Assembly: GCA_963699835.1 (NCBI GenBank)
Contig: CAVOVJ010000001.1
Location: 124,001 to 188,000 of the forward strand
Length of the DNA stretch: 64,000 nt
Reading direction: 5' to 3'
Source of the DNA: BM003 sp963699835
GTDB lineage: Bacteria; Pseudomonadota; Gammaproteobacteria; Steroidobacterales; BM003
A program made the position numbers and the translations under genes. Positions 29,266 to 37,208 of this stretch are shown piece by piece. The notes beneath the pieces are model-generated. The model searched no databases. It saw nothing but the letters and a program-made list of their open reading frames with translations, and had not been told where the DNA came from. Each line of letters begins with the position of its first letter. The stretch's first letter is position 1.

Positions 29266-30930
29266 TTACCGCTGGGACGCAGTGCTCTTTTTCACTGCGC
29301 CGGCAGTGCTTCGCCGGACCGTGGACGCGTGCTTCTTTCTGCCGGATTGGCTGCGCTTGCGGACCGCGCCCGGCGCTGCATTTTTGCTACCGGACTTACC
29401 CGTTCGCTTCGAGGCCTTACTCTTCTTCTTGCCGCTGGCACCGACTTTATCGTTTCGCAGCGGCGCTTTTCTTCGGACACCCGTTCGTTTCGTTTTCTTC
29501 GTCACGCGTTTGGTTTGCGCGGTTGTGCCGACGGTGTCCGCCTCAAGCCTGGCGAAAGAATCGCGCAAACAGTTTTCGAACACCTCAACATCGGGCAAAC
29601 GGTCCGGACAGGACGTAACGCTGATCGTCAGATAGTCGTCATAACTGGTAATGACAAGGATCAGGCCGAGGCCGTCGATGATCGGAGCCATTCCCATCGA
29701 ACCGATTAGCTGACCGCCGCCGAAATAAAGCGTTTGCCGCGGGCCGGGAACGTTGGTGATGACCAGATTGAACAGCGGGCGCACGTACCGCGCGATCTCC
29801 ATGCGCGAGTAGAGGCGGGCGGCGGCAGCGCCGAGCGAGAACGGAACAATCTGTGCGGCATCGGTTAGTGTCGATGCGCCCATCGCCTTTGACTGTTCCT
29901 TGGTCTTCGCCGTGGTTCCGCGGATTTTCTCCATCCGTGCCAGCGGATCCTCCTCGTCGGTGGCCAGGGGGACCAGCATGGCTGACACCTGGTTGCCGCC
30001 CTCGGCGACTGCATCGCGTACCGATATCGGAACCATTGCGGTCATCGTCTTTTCGGGCAGTTCTCGTTTCTCCGCGAGATAATCCCTCAGCGCACCCGAA
30101 CAGATGGCCAGCACGACGTCATTAACGGTTGCACCGTCGACGTGATTCTTGACCGCCTTAACGTCGGCCAGAGACAGCCACACACCGCCAAAGACCCGCT
30201 GCGCACTGATTGGCGAATTGAAACGGGTCCGGGGACCGCGAAACGGTGCAGTCGGCAAAGATTGCTTTTCGACCAGCACCTCCTTGCCAAGATTCCAGGC
30301 ACCCCTGGCGATGGAGCCAAGCGTACGCACGACTTTTTTTGGTTGCCCGAGCAGATTCAAATAGGCCCTGCCCACAAGATTCACGGGCCCGGGTTGCATT
30401 TCCGGAACCCAGTCATCGAGCGGGTCGTCGCGAACCGGATTGGCAGTCAGGTCAAAAAGCGCCGACAACAGATCGCTTCCGCCCATGCCGTCGACCGCCG
30501 CGTGGTGTAACTTGTGGATCAGGGCAAATGAGCCCTTGGGCAGCAAATCGATACCGTCGAGACCTTCGACGAACGTGAAAGACCACAGCGGACGACGCAT
30601 ATCCAGCGGGATCGACAGGATGTGCTCGACCAGGTGTCGAAGTTCGACCCAGCCCGCGGGTGCCGGAAGCCCCATATGATGCACATGCGATTCCAGATTA
30701 AAGTCCGGATCGTCAATCCAGTACGGCTGATCGATGCCGAACGGAACCTTGACGAGGCGGCGACGGAATACGCTCGACCGATTGAGACGTGACTCGATCA
30801 ACTCGAAATAGCTGCGAAAATCGAACCCGCCGCGCGGAGGCCGGCAAAAGATGACGCCACCGATATGCATGGGTGCACGCGGTGTTTCCAAAAAGACGAA
30901 CGACGCATCTACGCCGGTAAGTTGCTGCAT
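29266..30930 (-). CDS. Wax ester synthase/diacylglycerol acyltransferase with Lys-rich C-terminal tail
   Basis: 554 aa. The acyltransferase domain (about residues 1-460) shows the start MQQLTGVDASFVFLETP, the catalytic HHAAVDGMGG (HHxxxDG), and the later NVPGPRQTLYFGGGQL of the WES_acyltransf and DUF1298 parts. It forms wax esters or triacylglycerol from acyl-CoA at the membrane. The last 85 or so residues are unusual: a low-complexity Lys/Arg/Ser/Ala stretch (KKTKRTGVRRKAPL, GKKKSKASKRTGKSG), like histone H1 or phasin PhaF tails, absent from ordinary family members of about 460 aa. The tail might bind nucleic acid or the lipid droplet surface. Confidence 0.92.
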   Translation of the reverse strand: MQQLTGVDASFVFLETPRAPMHIGGVIFCRPPRGGFDFRSYFELIESRLNRSSVFRRRLVKVPFGIDQPYWIDDPDFNLESHVHHMGLPAPAGWVELRHLVEHILSIPLDMRRPLWSFTFVEGLDGIDLLPKGSFALIHKLHHAAVDGMGGSDLLSALFDLTANPVRDDPLDDWVPEMQPGPVNLVGRAYLNLLGQPKKVVRTLGSIARGAWNLGKEVLVEKQSLPTAPFRGPRTRFNSPISAQRVFGGVWLSLADVKAVKNHVDGATVNDVVLAICSGALRDYLAEKRELPEKTMTAMVPISVRDAVAEGGNQVSAMLVPLATDEEDPLARMEKIRGTTAKTKEQSKAMGASTLTDAAQIVPFSLGAAAARLYSRMEIARYVRPLFNLVITNVPGPRQTLYFGGGQLIGSMGMAPIIDGLGLILVITSYDDYLTISVTSCPDRLPDVEVFENCLRDSFARLEADTVGTTAQTKRVTKKTKRTGVRRKAPLRNDKVGASGKKKSKASKRTGKSGSKNAAPGAVRKRSQSGRKKHASTVRRSTAGAVKKSTASQR

Positions 30931-31471
30931 CGGACTGCATCCATCCCTTTTATTCAGGCCGCGCTCATCGTAGCCGATATGTCAGGGACTTACATAAACG
31001 TATTCCGAAGATTCGGGTGTTGCTGAAACAGCCCGTAATTTGCTGGTTGCAGGACCACCCTTAGCAAAATCCTGTTGCAGATCCGTCAAATGCAAGCGAA
31101 ATGGTGTAATTGCGTTAAATGGACCTAACCAGAGTTTAGGAGTGTTCGTTAAGTAATTGTTAATAATAATGAATGGTTAAATTGTGGCGCCGTCCGTTGA
31201 GGGCCAGCCGGAGGCTCAATGCCGGAATGGGTATGTTTAATATTTAACATAATATACATTATGCGCAGTTAATGGGAATGACCGGGGCGGGGCGCCGCGT
31301 CGCACCAGACCTGAACGCTCTTCAGGGCCCGGTAGTGACCGAGGCAGCCGCCCGTCCCACTGCCGCCCTGATCGCCGAACCCGCTAAAGACTGCGTGGCT
31401 GGCGCCTGGGTGGCAGTGCAAACGCGGGGACCGGGCATTGCGGGCGCCCGCCGCGGTCGCGGGTGCGAAAT
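30931..31471. other. AT-rich intergenic region upstream of the WS/DGAT gene
   Basis: From about 31080 to 31270 the base composition drops sharply to AT-rich (for example TTAATAATAATGAATGG near 31160 and TTTAATATTTAACATAATAT near 31240). No ORF is supported; the plus-strand ORF at 31272-31613 is antisense to the lipoprotein gene and not believed. The AT-rich part could hold promoters for WS/DGAT or a small RNA, but I see no clear boxes or terminator. Confidence 0.4.
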
Positions 31472-32290
31472 TCAGATTTCAAACGCGCATGGTGGATGCA
31501 CGAACAGCAAGGAGGAAACCGCCTGCTTCAGCAGCAGCTCGGTCGCCGAATCAATACCCAGTTCCGACAGTTCGGGAAGAGTTTCGACCGGCTGCCCGGT
31601 GATAATTGAATAGAAGACCAATGCGGTCAAAACTATACCTGTCTTTGACGCATGGTTGCCGTCCGGTTGGTACAACGCCAGGGACGGATCCGTGAAAATC
31701 ACCTCATCCCAGACAAGGCTGACCGGTGCCACGCAGGCGTTCTCGCGCGCCGCAATTCCGGTATGAAGATCCCACAGGGTGCGCCCTTCCAGCCTGTTAC
31801 CCTGGCGCGGATGCTCCGGAAACATGATTGGTGTGGCACCGAGTTCCTTGCTGCGCCTGACCCAGTACTCGGCCGCAGTGGTCGGGTAGATTGAGGCGCC
31901 CGTGGTTGAGTATTTCTGCGCCTGCAAAATCACATGGGTCCACGGTGCACTCTCGAGTTTCTGTTCGCTTACGCCATCGTTACGACGCTCATCGAGAAAC
32001 GCGACGCCCGGCGCTGTTTGCACATCCGCAGGTTTGGCGGGTTGGCCGTGTACAAGAAAATATTCAAGGGTCGATCGCAATGCCGCCGCATGGCTGTTCC
32101 CCATCAACAGAACTTTGTAGGCAGGTGCTGTCGAATTATCTTTCAGTGGCTGTGACGGTGTGTCGATGATGGTGCCAGCCGGATCGGTGGGATCCTCTGA
32201 CGCGCCGGCATCGGGAGCACCACCGCCACCTCCCCCGCCCCCGCAACCAACGACGACAAGTGCGCTTGCAAGCAGAAACAGCTTTTTCAT
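31472..32290 (-). CDS. SGNH-hydrolase-like lipoprotein
   Basis: 272 aa from ATG 32290. The signal peptide MKKLFLLASALVVVGC ends in a lipobox (VVGC), so Cys would be lipidated. It is followed directly by eight glycines and an acidic linker. The SGNH/GDSL-type catalytic blocks are visible: KVLLMGNSHAAALR (block I Ser) and YQPDGNHASKTG (block V Asp and His), with HVILQAQKYSTTG between them. The likely role is an outer-membrane or periplasmic ester hydrolase or deacetylase; the substrate is unknown. A start at 32323 would spoil the signal peptide. Confidence 0.82.
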   Translation of the reverse strand: MKKLFLLASALVVVGCGGGGGGGGAPDAGASEDPTDPAGTIIDTPSQPLKDNSTAPAYKVLLMGNSHAAALRSTLEYFLVHGQPAKPADVQTAPGVAFLDERRNDGVSEQKLESAPWTHVILQAQKYSTTGASIYPTTAAEYWVRRSKELGATPIMFPEHPRQGNRLEGRTLWDLHTGIAARENACVAPVSLVWDEVIFTDPSLALYQPDGNHASKTGIVLTALVFYSIITGQPVETLPELSELGIDSATELLLKQAVSSLLFVHPPCAFEI

Positions 32291-32514
32291 CGCTATAACG
32301 CCCCCTTGCGGGTCGTACTCCATTGTTTAGGTCCCGCACGGGACGGAATGGTTCCAACCAGGCGCAAAAAAATCGAATTATGCTCATTCGCGGTGGTCGT
32401 CACCGCGGTGAAATTTCTGCCCGCGAGCGGGATGGCCGGCCTTGCGCCCGCGCTGAGGATCAGGCCGCTGGCGAGCCGTGTTGCCGATATCTGGCCGGCA
32501 AGCCGGCGTGCCCC

Positions 32515-32910
32515 TCAACGTTCCTCGTTCTGGGTATCTTCGCCGGGGGTGACGAAAAGCATCCGCGCCGACTTCTCGATTTTTGCAGTGTGCCAGGTGT
32601 TTCGCGGCACGACGACGTAGTCTCCCGGTCCGTGCAGCACAGCGATTCGCTCCGCTTGCTCATCCTCCCGCAACACCAGCTCGGCGTGGCCGCCGAGCAG
32701 CATCACTATTTCGTCGCCGTGCGGATGGATTTCCCAGCTTTGCCAGTCTGCTTCGAAGTGATGACAGGAAATCAGCAAATGGCCTCGGAAGCCATCGAAG
32801 CGCTCGTCGAGATCCTGATACAGCGTCGGCGTTACGGCTACCGGTGTCGCGCCGAAGCGCGGACCCATGACTGCGAAATCAGATTCAATATTGTGGACGG
32901 CAGCGGTCAT
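32515..32910 (-). CDS. Cupin-domain protein
   Basis: 131 aa, a single cupin barrel. Motif 1 is near WEIHPHGDEIVMLLGG, with His and Glu as metal ligands, and motif 2 is GPGDYVVVPRNTWHTAKI with the ligand His. The sequence is typical of small cytoplasmic cupins with unassigned substrate. It reads on the minus strand between two unrelated genes; the deoxyinosine glycosylase gene on the same strand ends 88 bases upstream. Confidence 0.85.
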   Translation of the reverse strand: MTAAVHNIESDFAVMGPRFGATPVAVTPTLYQDLDERFDGFRGHLLISCHHFEADWQSWEIHPHGDEIVMLLGGHAELVLREDEQAERIAVLHGPGDYVVVPRNTWHTAKIEKSARMLFVTPGEDTQNEER

Positions 32911-32998
32911 TGAATTTCCCTCGGGGTGCTGGTGTGACGATACTCGCCGTTAGTCGGCGGCCACTACTACAATGTATATTAAAAACGGTAGTTCGCAT

Positions 32999-33550
32999 TC
33001 AGGTTTCGTTTGCCACTGCGCCGTTCGCGGTATCTGTTGATCCGGGCATGGCGAGCGCCCGGCGCCAGGTGCTCAGTTTTTCTTCGTATGCCATGGCTGC
33101 GTAGGCGGGACTGGTTGACGGCAGCCGGACCCTGGGGATTTCGCTTTGCACCGCGTCCAGCGTGGGCAGGACATGGCGCAGGAAAACCTGCGCGGCTTTT
33201 GCACCGTTGAAAGCGACAACCCGAATTTCAGGGTGGCTGGAAAAAAACCGGGTGAAATCGTTAGCCACAATAGATGACTCGACAATGTCCGAGTCGAGGC
33301 TGGTGCTGCGTGTGCAGGTCTTCAACACGTCCCACAAAGCGATCCGGCTCTGCTCCAGTGCCCTCTTCCGCTCGCTGTAACCGAGACTCGAGTCGAAGCC
33401 GAAAAGCTCGGCGGCAATCGGCCAGAACGCATTGCGTGGATGTGCATAGTACTCGTTTCGTTGCAGCGAAATACGGCCCGGCATGCTACCGAGAATCAGT
33501 ACTCGCGAATCGCCACCCGAGACAGGCGGAAAGCTGTGAACGGTGGTCAT
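32999..33550 (-). CDS. DNA-deoxyinosine glycosylase (uracil-DNA glycosylase superfamily)
   Basis: 183 aa. The signature is LILGSMPGRISLQRNEYYAH, then HPRNAFWPI, followed by IALWDVLKTCTRSTSLDSDI and the second motif LPSTSPAYA. These identify the hypoxanthine-DNA glycosylase branch of the UDG superfamily, which removes deaminated adenine from DNA. The catalytic Asn typical of this family fits the PRNAFW segment. Solitary gene; the start ATG at 33550 gives full-length homology from MTTVHSFPPV. Confidence 0.88.
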   Translation of the reverse strand: MTTVHSFPPVSGGDSRVLILGSMPGRISLQRNEYYAHPRNAFWPIAAELFGFDSSLGYSERKRALEQSRIALWDVLKTCTRSTSLDSDIVESSIVANDFTRFFSSHPEIRVVAFNGAKAAQVFLRHVLPTLDAVQSEIPRVRLPSTSPAYAAMAYEEKLSTWRRALAMPGSTDTANGAVANET

Positions 33551-33739
33551 AGGGTCGTTCCTGGTGCGCCGCTGTTAACGCCTCTCTGCCGCGGTATCTG
33601 CGCGATGCGCTGAAGCGTGCCGCGGTGTAGACCGGTGGGTTGAACCGTGGATTGTACGCATTGCCAATTTACATGCATGGTGAACTAATGAGGCTGCTGT
33701 TTCTGTCGCCCGGCAAATCGTTCGGGCAGGAGGTTGAAA

Positions 33740-34300
33740 ATGAGCAGCGGACGTTTCTTTGCACTAATCGGTTTGACAATGGCGCTGGGACTTGCGCCGG
33801 GTGCCGGTGCCCTTGCGGACGACGGTTTTTACGCTGGCGTTGGCGTCGGTCAGGCCACCATCGAGATCGACGATAGTGACATCGATTTCGATCAGGACGA
33901 TTTTGGCTGGAAAGCATTTGCCGGCTATCGATTCATGCCGTACTTCGGGATCGAGGGCGGTTATGTGAATCTTGGCGAACCGGACGATTCGATCCTCGGG
34001 ATCGACATAGAGGTCGATGTTGATGGCTGGGATTTGTTTGCTGTTGGTTTCTGGCCGATCGGCGAAAAATGGGACCTTTTCGGCAAATTCGGTGTGATCG
34101 CCTGGAACGCGGATATAAAGGGCAGCTTCCAGGGCGAATCGGTATCGGAAGGCCAGGACGGAGAAGATCTCGCGTACGGTCTGGGCGCCGGCTGGAATTT
34201 TTCGGATCGCTTCAGCGTTCGTGGCGAATGGGAATATTTTGATATTGACGACGCGGACGAAGTGTACCTGTTGAGCGTGAGCGCGGTTTATCGATTCTGA
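33740..34300 (+). CDS. Outer-membrane beta-barrel protein (OmpA-like fold)
   Basis: 186 aa from ATG 33740, with an AGGAGG site 7 bases upstream. A signal peptide (FFALIGLTMALGLAPGAGALA) is followed by alternating amphipathic strands rich in Gly, Tyr and Asp (DGFYAGVGVGQATIEID, WKAFAGYRFMPYFGIEGGYV) and a terminal SAVYRF ending in Phe, the outer-membrane assembly signal. An eight-stranded barrel is expected. The loops are strongly acidic. A strong terminator follows the gene. Function unknown. Confidence 0.88.
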   Translation: MSSGRFFALIGLTMALGLAPGAGALADDGFYAGVGVGQATIEIDDSDIDFDQDDFGWKAFAGYRFMPYFGIEGGYVNLGEPDDSILGIDIEVDVDGWDLFAVGFWPIGEKWDLFGKFGVIAWNADIKGSFQGESVSEGQDGEDLAYGLGAGWNFSDRFSVRGEWEYFDIDDADEVYLLSVSAVYRF

Positions 34301-34330
34301 TAAAAACGGGTCAATCACAACCACGTGTAG

Positions 34331-34360
34331 CGGCCTCGCTTTTGGCGAGGCCGTTTTTTT
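34331..34360 (+). terminator. Rho-independent terminator after the beta-barrel gene
   Basis: A perfect 9-bp GC-rich stem, CGGCCTCGC / GCGAGGCCG, with a TTTTG-type loop is followed by seven T residues. It ends transcription of the upstream plus-strand gene. The converging lipocalin gene stops at 34359, so its stop codon overlaps the T run. Confidence 0.93.
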
Positions 34361-34913
34361 AGTGAGTGACGAAAATCAGTTCCTCTATCGGGAATTCGAG
34401 CCCGGCGGCATGGGCTACAAGACGATCAATATCCGCCTGCGGCAGATCGGGAGATCGGGCCAGAATCCAGAGATAGCCACGGTCTGGGCCGCTGACGAGG
34501 GCATAGCGGTAGTCCGGGTCGAGTTCGACGACTACATAGGCGCCATAAAACGGACCAAAGAATGAGACCTTGAGGTGACCGACATCGGGATCCGCCATGA
34601 AAAACGCCTTGCCCTCGGCGCTTCTCCATTCCCCCTTTTTCGCGTCATAGCCGCGATTGAGCACGGTGACGCCGCCATCTTCACGCAGACTGTATTGCGC
34701 GGTGACCTGGCTGAGGCCGCGCTCGAATGAATGATCGAGTCGCGCGATTTCGTACCACGTGCCGAGGTAGCGTTCGAGCTCGAAGCCGCCAACCGGGTGC
34801 ACGCCTTCCGGTGCGCTCGTACACGCGGACATCAACGCCAGCGCAATGAGCGTGCACGCCCTCACGCCGGTAGCTGCGTGCTTCGAATGCTGCCCGTAGT
34901 TAATAAACAACAT
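34359..34913 (-). CDS. blc: Outer-membrane lipoprotein lipocalin Blc
   Basis: 184 aa. The signal peptide ends in a lipobox (LALMSAC), so it is lipid-anchored. The lipocalin signature GTWYEIARLDHSFERG is present, followed by TAQYSLREDGGVTVLNRGYD and LWILARSPDLP, matching bacterial Blc. The barrel binds fatty acids or lysophospholipids. The start ATG at 34913 gives a somewhat long leader; a later start is possible. It converges on the beta-barrel gene. Confidence 0.93.
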   Translation of the reverse strand: MLFINYGQHSKHAATGVRACTLIALALMSACTSAPEGVHPVGGFELERYLGTWYEIARLDHSFERGLSQVTAQYSLREDGGVTVLNRGYDAKKGEWRSAEGKAFFMADPDVGHLKVSFFGPFYGAYVVVELDPDYRYALVSGPDRGYLWILARSPDLPQADIDRLVAHAAGLEFPIEELIFVTH

Positions 34914-35488
34914 AAATAAAGCATCCTAAGTTACTGATTATATGTTTTTGAAACAGGATTGCACGACCCGGATTGCTGTCGGCAGCATCACCTGCCAATC
35001 AATATAGTTGCCATCCGGATAATGGCATAGCGGCACGCGGGCGAAAACGGGAGAATCGTCTTTCGCCATTTTGCAGAGCCTGCGTTCAGTGGCCAGCGAG
35101 CGTTCGCATGGCAAACATGTTGCGCCGCGACCCGGCGCCGAGTTGACTGCCCTGCTCCTTTACTGTTTTGCTGGCGCCGTTCGGTCACTGCCTGGCCGGT
35201 GCCGTGATGGGTATGCGCTGTCATCCCGACTCGACGACTGACGTTACGCGAATTGAGCTGGCGACTGCAGCGACTCCGGGCCAACGCGTGATCGACAACG
35301 CGGTCCGACGTTAAACGAATTGTGAAATTCAATGTCCAAGACTCTGTAGCGCGCGAGCGCGGACATTTGCGGAGACTCGCAACATGCGTTGCAGCATCTC
35401 GATTGCGGCTTACTTGAGCAGGTTGCATCTGTAGAATGCGGGCATCGTGGCCGCTGGTCACCCTGAAATCCTTACGGGAATCGAAGAT
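34914..35488. other. Intergenic region with no recognisable feature
   Basis: It separates two divergent lipoprotein genes. The only sizeable ORF (minus strand, 34988-35461) has a composition and sequence that do not look like protein. I see no repeat, RNA gene or terminator. Promoters for both flanking genes must lie here. Confidence 0.45.
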
Positions 35489-36067
35489 ATGGCGAAACGA
35501 AAACAGACCTTTGCATTGGTGTTTTTCCTGACTCTGGCAATTGTTGGCTGTGCTAACCGCGCTCCCGTTTCAGGCGACGCCAACAGCGCGACCGGTGCTG
35601 AGACTGGCTACCTGTTGTTTCGCATCGGCACGGGTGTGCCGCCGGGTGAGTCAATGCCGGAAGCCTATTCGAAGGGTACTTTTCAATGGTCGGCGCTGGT
35701 AATTCGCAACGTCGCGACCGGCGAAAGCTATCGTGTCTGGCGCGGCGACCGCACCTGGCTAGACCCCGAACTCGTCGAGTTGCCGCCGGGCAAGTACTAT
35801 TTCGACCGGGTGCGGACGATGGTCTGGGCCAGTCATGACGGCAAAAAACTTACCTCGCCGGAGGCCAGTTTCGAAATTCGCGGTGGCAGCGTGACCTATG
35901 TCGGCGAGTGGCGCCTGGTTGCGCTTACCGATCGCCCGTTCATGAAACCGGTTGTTCGAATGGACAACGCGACTATCGACAGCGCGCGGAAAATCTATCC
36001 CGAAGTATTTGCCAGCGATCCCGAAGTCATCATTGTCAATCCAATGGCAATGGCTTCGATTATTTAG
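35489..36067 (+). CDS. Lipoprotein of unknown function
   Basis: 192 aa. ATG 35489 starts a lipoprotein signal peptide (KRKQTFALVFFLTLAIVGC) with lipobox AIVGC. The mature part is beta-rich (GYLLFRIGTGVPPGESM, WSALVIRNVATGESYRVW, LPPGKYYFDRVRT, SVTYVGEWRLVAL), resembling proteins with a PEGA- or carboxypeptidase-regulatory-like fold in which a ligand or wall is bound, but I do not recognise a named family. It probably sits on the inner leaflet of the outer membrane. Confidence 0.72.
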   Translation: MAKRKQTFALVFFLTLAIVGCANRAPVSGDANSATGAETGYLLFRIGTGVPPGESMPEAYSKGTFQWSALVIRNVATGESYRVWRGDRTWLDPELVELPPGKYYFDRVRTMVWASHDGKKLTSPEASFEIRGGSVTYVGEWRLVALTDRPFMKPVVRMDNATIDSARKIYPEVFASDPEVIIVNPMAMASII

Positions 36068-36113
36068 CGTCGCTCGCCCACCGCTGGCTGATAGCGGCGA
36101 CTGGCATGCCTGC

Positions 36114-36758
36114 CTAGGCGTGCGGAAACAGGGATTTAATGTAGTCCGGCACATCGGTGGCATCGGCCAGTTCCGGCGCAGCGATGGGTGTGCCAAACCG
36201 CGTAATAATCGGTAACTCTCCGGCCCATACCGGCAGATCCATATCGGTCCGTTTGTCTACGGGAGGACCGCTGCGGGCTTTGACGCTGAACTCGTCGATG
36301 GGCATCGCGACAATCAGCGTCGCCTTTAGCTCGCCGGCATTGCCGGGGCGTGCATCGGCGCTACGTCCAGGCAGCAGATGCTCCACGAATTTCTCGAGCG
36401 CTGCGCGTTTCGCTTCGAGTTTGCGCAGCGCCCGTGCGTTGCCGAACACAACCAACGAGCGATAGTTGGCTGAGTGATTGAAAGTCGAGCGCGCCAGCAC
36501 CAGGCTGTCTATCAGGGTTACCGTTACACAGGCGTTACAGCCTTCGGCAAGGTTGCGCATCAGCCGACTCCTGGATGAGCCGTGCAACAGCAGGTGGTCT
36601 CCGTCGCGCGCACATAACATCGGAATGACCACCGGAAAATCTTCGTCCACGATACCGACATGAGCGACCATGGCCGCGTCGAGGATCTCGTAGGCCGCAT
36701 TGCGGTCGTTACTGCCGCGCTGGGCAAGGCGTCTGACGTCGGTACGATTTGTGCTCAT
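36114..36758 (-). CDS. FMN-binding split-barrel (PPOX/NimA-like) protein
   Basis: 214 aa. The pattern of the pyridoxamine-phosphate-oxidase-like split barrel is clear: AAYEILDAAMVAHVGIVDED, PVVIPMLCARDGDHLLLHGS, CVTVTLIDSLVLARSTFNHS, NYRSLVVFGNAR. Members bind FMN or F420 and include 5-nitroimidazole reductases and heme-related enzymes; the precise reaction here is unknown. No signal peptide. Stands alone on the minus strand. Confidence 0.85.
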   Translation of the reverse strand: MSTNRTDVRRLAQRGSNDRNAAYEILDAAMVAHVGIVDEDFPVVIPMLCARDGDHLLLHGSSRSRLMRNLAEGCNACVTVTLIDSLVLARSTFNHSANYRSLVVFGNARALRKLEAKRAALEKFVEHLLPGRSADARPGNAGELKATLIVAMPIDEFSVKARSGPPVDKRTDMDLPVWAGELPIITRFGTPIAAPELADATDVPDYIKSLFPHA

Positions 36759-36857
36759 TTTTTACCCCGGCTGGCCGCTCCGATACGAATAATACCTTTT
36801 CGCGCTGCCGTCGCAGAGACATCGGGCGACATAACGGGCAACAACACTTTTCCAATA

Positions 36858-37190
36858 CTAATCATCGTTATCGGGCCTGGCCGATCCGGGTGAGTCCGCA
36901 GCAGCCTCGGCATCGCTCGATTGCTCGCTGGCCTCGGGATGATTACACCATTCAGCGCCGTCGGAAAGATCGAAACAAATATTGAAACCTACGCGATTCG
37001 TACCATCGGCGAGAATGATGACCCCCAGCAGCAGAAACAAAATCCTGAATGTAATTCCGAGGAACCGGCGTGCCCGTCCACGTCCATGGCGGTGACGACT
37101 GTAGTGCCGTAGCCAGACCACCGCCACGACCACCATTGCTGCGCCAATGACCAGGCTGAGAGGGCTGTCAATAAACGATTCGCCGGCCAC
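36858..37190 (-). CDS. Small membrane protein of unknown function
   Basis: 110 aa with two membrane helices (SLVIGAAMVVVAVVWL and ITFRILFLLLGVIILA) joined by a very basic loop (RHYSRHRHGRGRARR), then a periplasmic-type acidic tail with two Cys (NICFDLSDGAEWCNHP). The start is GTG at 37190. It ends before the PPOX gene and lies 18 bases downstream of the acetyltransferase-like gene on the same strand, so it may be its operon partner. Confidence 0.55.
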   Translation of the reverse strand: MAGESFIDSPLSLVIGAAMVVVAVVWLRHYSRHRHGRGRARRFLGITFRILFLLLGVIILADGTNRVGFNICFDLSDGAEWCNHPEASEQSSDAEAAADSPGSARPDNDD

Positions 37191-37208
37191 CAGCGGACTC
37201 CAGCGTTT

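Noticed and set aside
31272..31613. A plus-strand ORF downstream of the AT-rich region
   Set aside because: It overlaps the SGNH lipoprotein gene in antisense and its translation is not protein-like.
34988..35461. A 157-codon minus-strand ORF between two lipoprotein genes
   Set aside because: The translation (many Arg, Ser and His with no hydrophobic pattern) and weak start do not support coding.
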